From NCBI GenBank assembly GCA_017695065.1, contig JADILZ010000009.1, positions 1-64,000 on the forward strand: a DNA stretch of 64,000 nt, given 5' to 3'. This document shows positions 16,822 to 29,999 of the stretch, piece by piece; the first letter of the stretch is position 1, and the number at the start of each line of letters is the position of its first letter. Origin of the DNA: Candidatus Cryptobacteroides excrementipullorum (GTDB lineage: Bacteria; Bacteroidota; Bacteroidia; Bacteroidales; UBA932). A program made the translations under genes and the position numbers. Below the pieces are notes generated by a model. The model was not told the DNA's origin and did no database searches. It saw only the letters and a list, made by a program, of their open reading frames with translations.

Positions 16822-19800
16822 ATGGACAATAGGAAATTCAATCTGTGGAGCAGGGTCACGGCCGCGGCCGTATTTGTGATCTCGGCGTTCACATACCTTA
16901 TGACAATAGAGCCGTCGGCTTCATTCTGGGATTGCGGCGAATTCATTGCATCGTCTTACAGGCTTGAGGTGGGACATCCCCCTGGAAACCCTGTGTTCCA
17001 GCTGATTGCAAGATTCTTTACCATATTTACCGATGGAGAGCATGCGGCTGTAGCCGTCAATGCTATGAGTGCCCTGTGCTCAGCATTGACCATATTCCTG
17101 CTGTACCTGACCATCGTTTTCCTTGCAAAGCGTGCCGTAAGGCCTTCTGCTGACGGTACCTATCCGGTGTCGAGGGCGGTGGCGATATACGGGGCCGGTG
17201 CCGTAGGGGCACTTGCATACTGCTTCTCGGATACTTTCTGGTTCTCTGCTGTGGAGGGCGAGGTATATGCGATGTCCTCCCTGTTCACGGCCCTCGTGTT
17301 CTGGGCCATGACCAAATGGTATGAACAGGCCGGGACCCCTTATGCCAACAGGTGGATTGTCCTGATCTCATTCCTGATGGGGCTTTCGATAGGTGTGCAT
17401 CTTCTTAACCTCCTTACCATACCTTGCCTTGTCTTCCTGTTCTATTACAGGAAAAGGGAGGACGGGCACTACAGTTTCTGGGAGTATGTGAAGATTTTCC
17501 TCATCTCATGTGTGATACTTGCGGTGGTGCTGTTCGGAATCATCCCGTATCTTCCCAAGCTCGCGGCATATACGGACCTCTTCTTTGTCAATGTGCTCGG
17601 GCTGCCGTTCAACACCGGCGCTGCGGTATTCATGACCGTGCTCCTCGCGCTCTGCTTCTGGGGCATGTTCGCCACTCTGAAGAAGGGAAAGGTGTTCTGG
17701 AACACGGTGCTCCTGTGTTTCACTACGGTAGTTATCGGGTTCTCGGTATTTTCCATCGTGATAATACGTTCTTCCGTAAAGACACCTACCAACGAGTACC
17801 AGCCTGACAATCCTTTCACCCTCATCCGCTACCTTTCCCGTGAGCAGTACGGCTCCACCCCTCTTCTTTACGGGCAGTATTACGGAGCTCCTCTTGAGGC
17901 CATAGAGCAGACTTCGTACTGGGCACCGATGGGAGACAAGTACATCAAGGCTGACGGACAGCCCAAGCCTGTGTATTCGTCCGAGGGCAAAATGCTTTTC
18001 CCGCGTATGTGGAACGGCCTGGATGACAAGTATGTGGACTTTTATTCGGCCTATGTGAAGAAAGGCAGGCCGGTGCCGGGGGCCGACCACAACAAGCCTA
18101 CCTTCGGCGACAACATGCGCTTTTTCTTCGACTACCAGCTCAACTGGATGTACTGGAGATATTTCATGTGGAATTTCGCCGGAAGGCAGAACGAGATACA
18201 CAGCCCTTCCCCCGGCGATATATTCATAGGAAACTGGGAGTCCGGAATAGGCTTCATCGACAAGGCCCGTCTCGGAGACCAGAGCGGCGCCCCTTCTTAC
18301 CTCAAGGACAACAAGGGCAAGAACCACTACTACATGCTGCCTCTGCTGCTGGGAATCATCGGCATATTCTTCCAGTTCGCCAGGGACAAGAGAGGGTCAT
18401 GGCTGACATTCCTGCTCTTTTTCATGACTGGAATCGCCATTGTCATGTACCTTAACCAGCCGCCTTACCAGGTAAGGGAGAGGGACTATGCCTATGCGGG
18501 GTCATTCTATGCGTTCTCGATATGGATAGGGTTTGCCGTGCTGGCCCTGTATTCCTTGGCGGAGGACCTGCTCTCTTCGGGAAAGAACGCCGGGACCAGG
18601 TCAGGGAAAGTTTATGTGGCCGCGGCTTCCGTGGTGACTCTCCTGTGCCTCGGCGTGCCTGCGCTCATGGCCCAGCAGAACTGGGACGACCATGACAGGA
18701 GCCACAGGAAGACGGCGGTGGAGATGGCCAGGAATTACCTCAATTCGGTAGGCCCGAACGGAATCCTCGTGACGCACGGGGACAATGACACCTTCCCTCT
18801 CTGGTACGCGCAGGAGGTCGAGGGAATAAGGACTGACGTGAGGATATGCAACACTTCTCTCCTGGGAACCGACTGGCATATCGACCAGATGAAGTATGCC
18901 GTGAACGAGTCCAGTCCTCTGGACCTGAAGGTGGGGCCTGAGCAGTACCTTTACGGCACCAACGAGTGGCCGCCTATCTATGACACGCGTGACCAGGTGA
19001 TTCCTTTGTCTGTGGTGATGGAGGTGTTCAGGCATCCTGACGCCAAGCTTCCTCTGGAGAACGGCACTTCCATAGATTATATCATGTCCAGGAAGTTCTC
19101 CATACCTGTGAACAAGGAGAATGTCATCAAGTACGGTATCCTCGACAGCAAGTATGCCGACCAGATTCCGGATGAGATAGTGCTTACTGTCCCTAAGGGC
19201 AAGGACCGTATAACGAAGCAGGAGCTTTTCATGCTCGACCTGCTTTCAAACTACCAGTGGGACAGGCCTATCAATCTCCTCAGCATGGGAGGGGACATCA
19301 ACATAGGCATGAAGGAGTATCTCATGTATGAGGGATTTTCATACAAGTTCGTCCCTATCAAGAACAAGATGAGTTCCGCCGAGGTGGGCTTCGCCGATCC
19401 TGAAGACCTCTACCGCAAGATGACCGAGGTCTATACATGGGATGCACTCAAGCGCACTGACTATTTCGTCGATTACCAGAACCTCTTCACTTTCTGTGGA
19501 GTCCTCCCGCAGCGTCTGATGTTCCTCAATGCGGCCAAGGAGATGAAGAAGGCCGGATGGAACGACAGGGCCGTGGAGCTGCTGGACAAGTGCCAGGAGT
19601 GTGTGCCCGAGGCGAACTTCCCTCTGGATATCACATATCTCGGCTTTTCAAACGAGTCGGTGATGATAGGTATAATAGAAGAGTACCTGTCTCTCGGACA
19701 GACTGAAAAGGCAGTGGCCATAGCCGGCCGCATGGCTGACCAGCTTTTCGTTTCCCTCGACTTCTTCGCTTCCTACTACTATTTCGCCTCTTCTGACATG

Positions 19801-19944
19801 GAAAGATGCTGGTATTATCTGGGATATCTGCAGGAGACCCTTTCCCTGTACGGCCAGGACGGACTTGCCGGGCAGATAAAGGACAGGCTGGAAGCGGTCG
19901 CCAAGGCATATACGGGCGAGCCGGCCGGTCAGAATGCCGGATAG
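16822..19944 (+). CDS. DUF2723 (GT-C-like) integral membrane protein
   Basis: The 1040-residue product begins with about a dozen membrane segments. The family signature PSASFWDCGEFIASSY followed by EVGHPPGNPVFQL (about residues 31-60) resembles the first-loop acidic site of GT-C glycosyltransferases. A second membrane block lies around 505-625 and a long soluble C-terminal part follows with helical repeats. In Bacteroidota, DUF2723 proteins are thought to transfer sugars from lipid carriers to exported proteins or glycans; the substrate is unknown. It stands alone with its own promoter, upstream of tRNA-Ala. Confidence 0.85.
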   Translation: MDNRKFNLWSRVTAAAVFVISAFTYLMTIEPSASFWDCGEFIASSYRLEVGHPPGNPVFQLIARFFTIFTDGEHAAVAVNAMSALCSALTIFLLYLTIVFLAKRAVRPSADGTYPVSRAVAIYGAGAVGALAYCFSDTFWFSAVEGEVYAMSSLFTALVFWAMTKWYEQAGTPYANRWIVLISFLMGLSIGVHLLNLLTIPCLVFLFYYRKREDGHYSFWEYVKIFLISCVILAVVLFGIIPYLPKLAAYTDLFFVNVLGLPFNTGAAVFMTVLLALCFWGMFATLKKGKVFWNTVLLCFTTVVIGFSVFSIVIIRSSVKTPTNEYQPDNPFTLIRYLSREQYGSTPLLYGQYYGAPLEAIEQTSYWAPMGDKYIKADGQPKPVYSSEGKMLFPRMWNGLDDKYVDFYSAYVKKGRPVPGADHNKPTFGDNMRFFFDYQLNWMYWRYFMWNFAGRQNEIHSPSPGDIFIGNWESGIGFIDKARLGDQSGAPSYLKDNKGKNHYYMLPLLLGIIGIFFQFARDKRGSWLTFLLFFMTGIAIVMYLNQPPYQVRERDYAYAGSFYAFSIWIGFAVLALYSLAEDLLSSGKNAGTRSGKVYVAAASVVTLLCLGVPALMAQQNWDDHDRSHRKTAVEMARNYLNSVGPNGILVTHGDNDTFPLWYAQEVEGIRTDVRICNTSLLGTDWHIDQMKYAVNESSPLDLKVGPEQYLYGTNEWPPIYDTRDQVIPLSVVMEVFRHPDAKLPLENGTSIDYIMSRKFSIPVNKENVIKYGILDSKYADQIPDEIVLTVPKGKDRITKQELFMLDLLSNYQWDRPINLLSMGGDINIGMKEYLMYEGFSYKFVPIKNKMSSAEVGFADPEDLYRKMTEVYTWDALKRTDYFVDYQNLFTFCGVLPQRLMFLNAAKEMKKAGWNDRAVELLDKCQECVPEANFPLDITYLGFSNESVMIGIIEEYLSLGQTEKAVAIAGRMADQLFVSLDFFASYYYFASSDMERCWYYLGYLQETLSLYGQDGLAGQIKDRLEAVAKAYTGEPAGQNAG

Positions 19945-19959
19945 AGATTTCACACGGGC

Positions 19960-19990
19960 TTGCAGATTTGAGGGAATATCCCTATATTTG
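19960..19990 (+). promoter_or_regulatory. Predicted promoter of tRNA-Ala
   Basis: TTG (19960-19962), a 20-nt spacer and TATATTTG (19983-19990) form a full Bacteroidota promoter whose start would fall almost at the tRNA 5' end. It lies just after the stop codon of the DUF2723 gene. Confidence 0.7.
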
Positions 19991-20000
19991 CACCCGCAAT

Positions 20001-20074
<74 letters not shown>

Positions 20075-20077
20075 CGG

Positions 20078-20105
20078 AAAAGGGACCGTTGATGCGGTCC
20101 CTTTT
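20078..20105 (+). terminator. Terminator after tRNA-Ala
   Basis: AAAAGGGACCG pairs with CGGTCCCTTTT around a 6-nt loop, followed by CTGTTTG. It starts four bases after the tRNA. It may also serve the convergent methyltransferase gene ending at 20129. Confidence 0.85.
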
Positions 20106-20128
20106 CTGTTTGTATGCATGCTGGACGG

Positions 20129-21100
20129 TCAGCGGCCCAGCCTCACGAAGATGCTCAGCGGGAGCTTTTTGCCGAACGAATCCTCCAGGACGAGTTCTCC
20201 GCAGCTGATTTCCGTGGCCGCTTTCCTTTCCTGTCCGCCTCCTCCTGTGCCGGAAGGGACGGTATTTATCCCGAATGCCTGTCTTACCACAGTCTCGCCG
20301 AGCACTGCGGAATATCCGTTGGAATAGAGGTTGAGGACCATGAAGCTGTCCTGCGGGGCCAGGATTGCAGCCACGCATTTGAGGATGTCGTAAAGACATT
20401 CGTCCAGTTTCCATTTTTCCCCGTCGGGACCATGTCCGTAGGCAGGAGGGTCCAGGATGATCCCCTGGTAGAGATTGCCCCTCTTCGCTTCCCTCCGGGC
20501 GAATTTCAGTGCGTCCTCCACTACCCAGCGTATATTGTCCAGCCGGCTCAGTTCCATATTTTCACGGGCCCATGTGACCACCTGGCGGACCGAGTCGAGG
20601 TGCGTGACATCGGCTCCTGCCGCTTTTGCCGCGAGGGATGCCGCACCTGTATAGGCAAAAAGGTTAAGTACTTTCGGCTTGGGCCTGCCCTCTGCAGCGG
20701 CTTTGTCCGAGAGCCTTCTGGTGCAGCGATAGATGTATTCCCAGTTGCTTGACTGTTCCGGGAAGACGCCGACATGCTTGAACGAAGTGAGCCCGAGTCT
20801 GAGCCTGAAGTCTAGCCCTTCAGCGGCTCCGCTGTAGCGGATCACCCACTGGTCGTTCATCTTCTTCATCCTTTCCCATGTGCCGCTGTCCTCTTTCCCG
20901 GCTTTCCCGAAGCCGGCTCCGGTCTTGAAGCGGGTGTGGATGAGCCTGTTCCATTCGGATTCGTCCATTGTCTTGTCCCACAGGGCCTTCGGCTCTGGAC
21001 GGGCCATTATGTACTGTCCGAACCTTTCCAGCTTTTCAAAGTTGCCGGAGTCTATCAGTTCATAGTCTTTCCAAAATTTGCCGGGAGATTCTATGGTCAT
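20129..21100 (-). CDS. Class I SAM-dependent RNA methyltransferase (RlmI/RlmK-like)
   Basis: The 323-residue product contains the SAM-binding motif VLNLFAYTGAASLAAKAAG (about residues 145-163), the acidic LDS at the end of the next strand, and the catalytic-loop motif ILDPPAYG (about 217-224) typical of large-subunit rRNA cytosine methyltransferases. The N-terminal PUA domain of RlmI is not evident. The exact base modified cannot be told. A -7-like TATCTTTG (complement of 21165-21172) lies 64 nt upstream without a convincing -33. Confidence 0.8.
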   Translation of the reverse strand: MTIESPGKFWKDYELIDSGNFEKLERFGQYIMARPEPKALWDKTMDESEWNRLIHTRFKTGAGFGKAGKEDSGTWERMKKMNDQWVIRYSGAAEGLDFRLRLGLTSFKHVGVFPEQSSNWEYIYRCTRRLSDKAAAEGRPKPKVLNLFAYTGAASLAAKAAGADVTHLDSVRQVVTWARENMELSRLDNIRWVVEDALKFARREAKRGNLYQGIILDPPAYGHGPDGEKWKLDECLYDILKCVAAILAPQDSFMVLNLYSNGYSAVLGETVVRQAFGINTVPSGTGGGGQERKAATEISCGELVLEDSFGKKLPLSIFVRLGR

Positions 21101-21225
21101 TTCTCTGTGTGAATTTTAATTGGTGAAAGCGCAGGTCTCCTCCGTCGTGGAGGGCATTGCGTGGCAAAGATACGCAATTTAACATGACCTTTGCTTCCAA
21201 ATGACTTCTGTTTGAATATTTTTCG

Positions 21226-21233
21226 TACCTTTG
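21226..21233 (+). promoter_or_regulatory. Predicted -7 box of pgk
   Basis: TACCTTTG matches the -7 consensus 69 nt before the ATG. The -33 part is not convincing at the usual spacing. The leader between 21240 and 21301 shows no obvious stable hairpin. Confidence 0.45.
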
Positions 21234-21301
21234 TATGATGTGCCGGGGATCCTATGGGATGCAGGCACCTGTGAACAGGAAAACTTTTAATACATATTAT
21301 T

Positions 21302-22555
21302 ATGCAGCAAAGTATTGATACTTACGATTTCTCTGGCAAGAAAGCCCTTGTCAGGGTTGATTTCAACGTTCCTCTTAACGAGAAATTCGAAATTACGGAC
21401 GACACCCGTATCAGGGCTGCTGTCCCTACACTCAAGAAAATCCTTGAGAAAGGCGGTTCTGTGATCATCATGTCACATCTCGGGCGTCCTAAGGGCGTGA
21501 CTGAGAAATTCTCTCTCAAGCATATCCTCGGCCGCGTGCAGGAGCTTCTCGGTGTGCCGGTGAAATTTGCTGACGACTGCATGAAGGCTGACGAGCAGGT
21601 GGCCGCCCTCAAGCCGGGTGAAGTCCTTGTGCTCGAGAACCTCCGCTTCTATGCAGAGGAGGAGGGCAAGCCGAGGGGACTTGCAGAGGATGCCACTGAC
21701 GAGGAGAAGAAGGCAGCCAAGGCCGCAGTCAAGGAGAGCCAGAAGAAATTCGTCGAGAAACTCGCTTCATACGGAGACTGCTATGTGAACGACGCATTCG
21801 GCACAGCTCACCGTGCACATGCCTCTACAGCCCTCATCGCCAAGTTTTTCCCTGAGGACAAGATGTTCGGCTACCTGATGGAAGGCGAAATCAAGGCTCT
21901 TGAGAGGGTGGTAAACAATCCGGAGCGTCCTGTGACTGCCATCATCGGCGGTGCGAAGGTGTCTTCAAAAATAGGCATCATAGAGCACCTCTTCGATGTA
22001 GTGGACAACATGATTATCGGCGGTGGTATGGTCTATACTTTCGTCAAGGCCCAGGGCGGCAAGATCGGCAACTCTCTCTGCGAGGATGACCAGCAGCAGC
22101 TCGCTCTCGACACCCTGAAGAAAGCCGAGGAGAAAGGCGTGAAACTCTATCTTTCCAAGGAAGTGGTCATCGCCGATGCATTTGCAGAAGGTGCCAATAC
22201 GAAGATCTGCAGCAACTCCGAGATTCCTGACGGATGGGAAGGCGTCGATGCCGCTCCGAGCACGCTCGCTGCATGGGAGGAGGTCATAATGAAGTCCAAG
22301 ACCATACTCTGGAACGGTCCTGTAGGCGTATTCGAAATCCCTTCTTTCGCAAAGGGTACCAACCGTGTGGCTGAAATGCTTGCAAAAGCTACTGAAAACG
22401 GCGCGTTCACCCTTATCGGCGGCGGCGACTCGGTGGCTGCAGTGACACAGATGGGCTATGCAAAGAAGGTAAGCTATGTCTCTACCGGCGGCGGTGCCAT
22501 GCTTGAGTATCTTGAGGGCAAGGAGCTTCCAGGTATCGCGGCTATACGTGAGTAA
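21302..22555 (+). CDS. pgk: Phosphoglycerate kinase
   Basis: The 417-residue product is full length. It has the N-terminal substrate-binding segment [10 protein letters not shown] (about 18-27), SHLGRPKG (59-66), the [13 protein letters not shown] loop, and the C-terminal nucleotide-binding GGGDSVAAV. It transfers phosphate between 1,3-bisphosphoglycerate and ADP in glycolysis. An Ala/Lys/Glu-rich insertion around residues 125-150 is usual in Bacteroidota. It is monocistronic with a terminator stem downstream. Confidence 0.97.
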   Translation: MQQSIDTYDFSGKKALVRVDFNVPLNEKFEITDDTRIRAAVPTLKKILEKGGSVIIMSHLGRPKGVTEKFSLKHILGRVQELLGVPVKFADDCMKADEQVAALKPGEVLVLENLRFYAEEEGKPRGLAEDATDEEKKAAKAAVKESQKKFVEKLASYGDCYVNDAFGTAHRAHASTALIAKFFPEDKMFGYLMEGEIKALERVVNNPERPVTAIIGGAKVSSKIGIIEHLFDVVDNMIIGGGMVYTFVKAQGGKIGNSLCEDDQQQLALDTLKKAEEKGVKLYLSKEVVIADAFAEGANTKICSNSEIPDGWEGVDAAPSTLAAWEEVIMKSKTILWNGPVGVFEIPSFAKGTNRVAEMLAKATENGAFTLIGGGDSVAAVTQMGYAKKVSYVSTGGGAMLEYLEGKELPGIAAIRE

Positions 22556-22587
22556 TCCGTTCCGCCTGGCGGCGTGAAGCAATATGT

Positions 22588-22625
22588 GACGGGGCTGTAC
22601 CGGAAATTTCCGGTGCGGCCCCGTC
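22588..22625 (+). terminator. Long stem after pgk
   Basis: GACGGGGCTGTACCGGAAA pairs along 19 bp, with two G-U pairs, with the following TTTCCGGTGCGGCCCCGTC. It lies 33 bp after the pgk stop. There is no clear U-run, so it may act as a factor-dependent terminator or an mRNA 3'-end protector. Confidence 0.55.
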
Positions 22626-22641
22626 CCGTTCTGATATAGTC

Positions 22642-22662
22642 CCCCTTGACAAGGGGCTGTCA
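22642..22662. repeat. Dispersed CCCCTTgACAAGGGG repeat, copy 1
   Basis: This 21-bp sequence (CCCC..AAGGGGCTGTCA) recurs with one change at 47031-47051. It is itself partly palindromic. It occurs in the same short intergenic region as the 42-bp repeat, as it does at the second locus. Confidence 0.6.
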
Positions 22663-22701
22663 TTAAAGTTAAAACGTTGAATATTAGTTTAATATAATTA
22701 A

Positions 22702-22743
22702 AGGTAATTCGATGTAATTTAATGAATTAAATTCATCGAATTC
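22702..22743. repeat. 42-bp near-palindromic repeat, copy 1
   Basis: This sequence is found again, perfectly but inverted, at 46926-46967. Its ends, AATTCGATG and CATCGAATT, form an inverted repeat with an AT-rich centre, so it can fold into a hairpin. It ends four bases before the stop codon of the EEP-family gene. Two perfect copies 24 kb apart suggest a repetitive element family rather than a local terminator. Confidence 0.8.
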
Positions 22744-22746
22744 ACG

Positions 22747-23676
22747 TTATCTTATGTCGAACTCTGTCAGGACGAAACCGTGGTCTGACGAGTAGAGAAA
22801 CTTCTTCCCGCGGAAATCCAGGGTATCTTTCAGGTACGCATTGTGGATTTCTGACTTGGTAGCCTTGATGCCGTCCCCTTTGTAGTATATGAAATCTATG
22901 CGGTCCATCCTTGTGTTCCCCCCGTCATTGTCGGAGAACCATGTTGCTCCTGGGTTTTCCACAGGGTCCGGGTTGACTTCTCTGAAGCTGTCTTTGAAAC
23001 CTGCCTTGGCCATCTCCTCCGACACGGTCCATCTTACGGTAGCGCCCCCGTGGTTGTACATGTCCTTGGTGTCCTCTGTCCAGTCGAGGTGGGAGTGGCT
23101 GTTGAAGTCACCTCCCATTATGATGGGGATGCTGTCACATTCTTCCATCATCGGTCCTAGGACTGAAAGGATTGCGCGGATTTCATCGTCCCTGCTGCCT
23201 TCGTCGTCCCATGCGAGTATATCGGCCTCCGGTTTGTCTGTAGGGACAAGCCTTGCGTCAGGAAGATAGTGGAGCCATGTGTCGAACACCCTCACATGTT
23301 TACCGTTCACATCTATTTCCGCTCCGCCGAAGTTGAACGTGGAGACTTTCCCTGGGAAAGTGTATGTCTTGACGATGGGATACCGGCTGTATATGGAAAG
23401 GTTGTCGGAGATGAGACGGTGGTAATATCCGAGACAGTCGGCGATATTGTCTGAACATCCGTATGTTTCTATCGTCAGTATGACATCTGCCCCGCTTTTC
23501 TTGATTATCCCCATGGTGTTTTTGCATCCTTCCTGCGGAATTTCCTGGGAATGTCCGGCGTGCCATACGTTCCAGGACAGTACTGTGAGGGTGTCAGGGG
23601 CCTTTTCTTTACTTTCGGGGCAGGTGCATGCCACGGCTGCAAGAGCTATGGCGCATGTCATCAGAATTGTCTTCAT
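22747..23676 (-). CDS. Secreted endonuclease/exonuclease/phosphatase-family lipoprotein
   Basis: The 309-residue product has a lipoprotein-type signal (AAVACTC, Cys 17) and the EEP fold motifs: SWNVWHAG at the start, GGDFNSHSHLDW (metal and catalytic Asp/Asn), RMDRIDFIYY and SDHGFVLTEF (catalytic His) at the end. Such enzymes cleave phosphodiesters in nucleic acids, inositol phosphates or sphingomyelin; the target here is unknown. An extracytoplasmic location suggests nutrient phosphate scavenging. It is divergent from the GH38 gene. Confidence 0.85.
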   Translation of the reverse strand: MKTILMTCAIALAAVACTCPESKEKAPDTLTVLSWNVWHAGHSQEIPQEGCKNTMGIIKKSGADVILTIETYGCSDNIADCLGYYHRLISDNLSIYSRYPIVKTYTFPGKVSTFNFGGAEIDVNGKHVRVFDTWLHYLPDARLVPTDKPEADILAWDDEGSRDDEIRAILSVLGPMMEECDSIPIIMGGDFNSHSHLDWTEDTKDMYNHGGATVRWTVSEEMAKAGFKDSFREVNPDPVENPGATWFSDNDGGNTRMDRIDFIYYKGDGIKATKSEIHNAYLKDTLDFRGKKFLYSSDHGFVLTEFDIR

Positions 23677-23816
23677 AATGTGGTCTGTGTTTGGGTTTCC
23701 GGCGAAGATAACATTTTATCCTGTTTGATTTCACAGTTTCCGGAAAAAAGATTTATCTTCGCGAGAAATGCTTGTTGGTTTCAGGCGAATATTGTTTACA
23801 CATAATTGATAATACG

Positions 23817-26747
23817 ATGACTGCTCTGAATGTGTTCTGCGTGGCTCTGCTGTGCCTGGTTTCCGTGCCGGCAGTGTCCGCCCCGGCTGGTGGAGACCGT
23901 ATCGGTGTCCATGTTTACAACCATTACAAGGTCCGTCCTGACGGGACTCCGGGCCGGGAAATCTATATTTCATATCATGGTGAGAAGAAGCTGGACAAAG
24001 GTCGGATAGAGATCCGTACGTCCGGAGGTACTGAGGTGGTGCCTTTCGTGTCCGAGAGGTGCGATTCCATTCCGGTGCTCCTTCCTGAGGGAATAGGTGT
24101 CGAGTCTTCAGATACCGTTGTCATAGGGCTCCTCGGGCGCGGACTGAAGATGTACACAGAGGCGGTCATCCCTAAAATGAGGCACTGGACTGTGTATATC
24201 TACCCTCACTCGCATGTGGACATCGGCTATACGAATACACAGGCCAATGTGGAGTTCATCCACACTCGCAACCTCGACGTAGCCATGGAGCTTGCCGAGA
24301 AGACGGCCGGGTACCCGGAGGATGCCCGTTTCCGCTGGAATCCCGAGGTGACCTGGCCGGTGGAGAGGTATCTGAACAGCGCTGATGCCGGGAAGAGGGA
24401 GCGGCTCATCAGGGCCATAGCCGACGGGCAGATTTCGCTGGATGCCGGTTATGTGAGCACCAATACGTCAGCTGCGAGCGACGAGGAGCTCCTGGAGCTG
24501 TTCCGTTTTTCAAAGGAGATGGAGAAGGAGACCGGGAGGAAGGTGGAGACAATGGTGCAGGTGGATATCCCTGGAATGTCGTGGGGAGTGGTCACCGCTG
24601 CCGGACAGCTCGGCATAAAGTACTGCCTTTCACTGTTCAACGGATATGACAGGACAGGGCATACGGGTGACATGAGTTTCAAGCCCTTCTGGTGGACAGG
24701 GCCTGACGGCAGGTCGAAGGTGCTGTTCCTCCAGCCGGGTTCCTACAACCCCGGGGCCCTGCTCAAAGGCAAGGATTTCTGGCCTCTGATGGCCGGGCAG
24801 ACCGACAGGTCCAAGCTGCTGCGCGTGGTGAAGACAGAGAACCCGAGGGCCAATTTCATCGACAGTTACCTTGCAGAGAAACTGCCTGTGCTGGAAGCTG
24901 ATCCTGAATACATATATGACATTTTCCCCATGACCTGGTGCATGGCGGACAACACCCCAATAGATGCGGACCTGCCTGACGCTGTGAAAAGCTGGAACGA
25001 GGAATACGCCTTCCCGCATCTGAAGATATGCACAGGTACCGAGATGATGGAGGCGTTCGCTTCAAGGTACGGGGACCGCATCCCGGAGCTTTCAGGGGAC
25101 TTCACAGAATACTGGACTGACGGACTCGGTTCAAGCGCCGTCCATACCGGGAAGAGCCGTGAGGTGAAGGAGCGTCTCGTGCAGGCAGAGATACTGTGGT
25201 CCATGCTCCGTCCCGGGGAAGCCGCCCCGGACAGCCTTACACGTGAGGCATGGAGAAACATCATATTGAGCACCGAGCACACCTGGGCATACATGCAGCC
25301 TGACCTTCAGCCAATAAGCGATGAGATACTTGGCGTGAAGTTCGGGTATTTCGACACGGCCGCCCGTCTCACAGACAAAGCCATGGACGCTGCCCTGGCT
25401 CCTGTTGCCGGGGACAGTCCGGACATAGTGGCCGTGTTCAACACCAACATCTGGCCGCAGACCGGCCTCGTGACCCTTTCTCCGGAGATTTCCGCGGGGT
25501 ATTCCGGCATAGAGGACAGCGTGGGTAACCACGTGGTGTCCCAGAGGCTCACGACCGGGGAGCTCGCCTTCGTGGCAGATAGCGTGCCCGCCCTCGGGGC
25601 AAGGACATACAGGCTCGTGGACAGGCCCGGAACCGGGGAGGGGACCGTATTTGTACGTGATACTGCCGGATGTCATGTGATAGACAACGGGGTTGTGCGC
25701 GTTGTGGTGGACCATCTGACCGGCGATGCCGTAAGCATAAGATACAGAGGCAAGGAGTATGTTGATCCCGAGGCCATGACAGCTGTCAATTCATACAGGT
25801 ATCTGAAAGGTGACATGTCTTCAGGATATGCCCTCAGGCCGTCGGAGACTGAGGTGGCGGTAAAGGAGAACGGACCTGTGGTCACTTCCCTGCTTGTAAC
25901 ATCATCTGCGCCGGGGACGGAGTCGCTGGTGCGTGAAATCCGTCTTGTGGCAGGCTCTTCCTCCGTGGAGTTCATCAACACTGTGGACAAGACCGCCACA
26001 GTGGAGAAGGAAGGTGTGCATTTCGGCTTCGGGTTCGATATCCCGGGAGGCAGGACGATGGTGAATGTCCCGTGGGGTGTCATGGAACTCGACAAGGACC
26101 AGCTCAGGGCCGGGAACCGCAACTGGATTGCAGCCCAGCGCTGGGTCGATATCTCCAACGGGGACAAGGGTGTCACCTGGTGTCCCGTCAATGCGGCCGT
26201 ATTCGAGAGCGGGGACATGACAGCCAATATCATAGGAGGGGCACTCGGTTCTCCTGCGTGGCTCTATTCGATACCGGAGAGCTCCGTGATCTATTCCTGG
26301 GCCCTGAACAACCATTGGCACACCAATTTCCCTCTGTCCCAGTCCGGAAAGATACCTTTCCGTTATGTGCTCCGCCTGTATGACGGCGGATTCGACAAGT
26401 CCGCATCGAGCAGGTTCGGACTGGAGCAGTTCCGTCCTCTGGTGCCTGCGCGTGTCTCTGCAGAGGGGGCGGCATCCGTGGCTTCAGTCCCTGGCGGATT
26501 CACTGCAGAGGGGGCGGAAGATGTGTATCTTTCCACATACAGGACGGTGGACGGAGGGGATGCCGCCCTGCTGCGTTTCATATCTGCCTCTGACAGTGAC
26601 CGGACAGTTTACCTTTCCTGGAGGGAGGATGCCGCGCCTTCTTCAGTGTCGGTTTCAGGCAGCGCTGTCATGCCTGAAGGATCCCCGGCCCGCTATCCTG
26701 TCACCGTCCCCGCCAAAGGGCATGTGACTGTGCTGGTGGAGCGTTGA
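23817..26747 (+). CDS. Glycoside hydrolase family 38 alpha-mannosidase-like
   Basis: From the ATG at 23817 the product has 976 residues with a signal peptide ending in a typical AVSAPA site, so it is exported. The catalytic zinc-site motif HSHVDIGYTNTQ replaces the usual HSHNDPGW-type sequence. The GH38 catalytic domain covers roughly 120-420, followed by the middle three-helix bundle and beta-sandwich domains. It should remove alpha-mannose from N-glycans or similar host glycans. It is followed by a GH2 gene after 113 bp; no SusC/SusD pair adjoins. The TTG at 23772 is an unlikely start. Confidence 0.88.
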   Translation: MTALNVFCVALLCLVSVPAVSAPAGGDRIGVHVYNHYKVRPDGTPGREIYISYHGEKKLDKGRIEIRTSGGTEVVPFVSERCDSIPVLLPEGIGVESSDTVVIGLLGRGLKMYTEAVIPKMRHWTVYIYPHSHVDIGYTNTQANVEFIHTRNLDVAMELAEKTAGYPEDARFRWNPEVTWPVERYLNSADAGKRERLIRAIADGQISLDAGYVSTNTSAASDEELLELFRFSKEMEKETGRKVETMVQVDIPGMSWGVVTAAGQLGIKYCLSLFNGYDRTGHTGDMSFKPFWWTGPDGRSKVLFLQPGSYNPGALLKGKDFWPLMAGQTDRSKLLRVVKTENPRANFIDSYLAEKLPVLEADPEYIYDIFPMTWCMADNTPIDADLPDAVKSWNEEYAFPHLKICTGTEMMEAFASRYGDRIPELSGDFTEYWTDGLGSSAVHTGKSREVKERLVQAEILWSMLRPGEAAPDSLTREAWRNIILSTEHTWAYMQPDLQPISDEILGVKFGYFDTAARLTDKAMDAALAPVAGDSPDIVAVFNTNIWPQTGLVTLSPEISAGYSGIEDSVGNHVVSQRLTTGELAFVADSVPALGARTYRLVDRPGTGEGTVFVRDTAGCHVIDNGVVRVVVDHLTGDAVSIRYRGKEYVDPEAMTAVNSYRYLKGDMSSGYALRPSETEVAVKENGPVVTSLLVTSSAPGTESLVREIRLVAGSSSVEFINTVDKTATVEKEGVHFGFGFDIPGGRTMVNVPWGVMELDKDQLRAGNRNWIAAQRWVDISNGDKGVTWCPVNAAVFESGDMTANIIGGALGSPAWLYSIPESSVIYSWALNNHWHTNFPLSQSGKIPFRYVLRLYDGGFDKSASSRFGLEQFRPLVPARVSAEGAASVASVPGGFTAEGAEDVYLSTYRTVDGGDAALLRFISASDSDRTVYLSWREDAAPSSVSVSGSAVMPEGSPARYPVTVPAKGHVTVLVER

Positions 26748-26842
26748 CCTTCCGGCCTGGCCTCCTTGAGCCTGTGATCTTCGTCAATCCTGCCACACGT
26801 GAGGACAAATTAACAGGAAAGTATCTCAACGAAATAAGGTAA

Positions 26843-29974
<3,132 letters not shown>

Positions 29975-29999
29975 CGTGAGGGCATTATAATCCGACATA

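Noticed and set aside
15788..16879. Open frame of 363 codons on the plus strand
   Set aside because: It runs antisense through DUF4271 and SUI1 and into the start of the DUF2723 gene, and has no recognisable domain.
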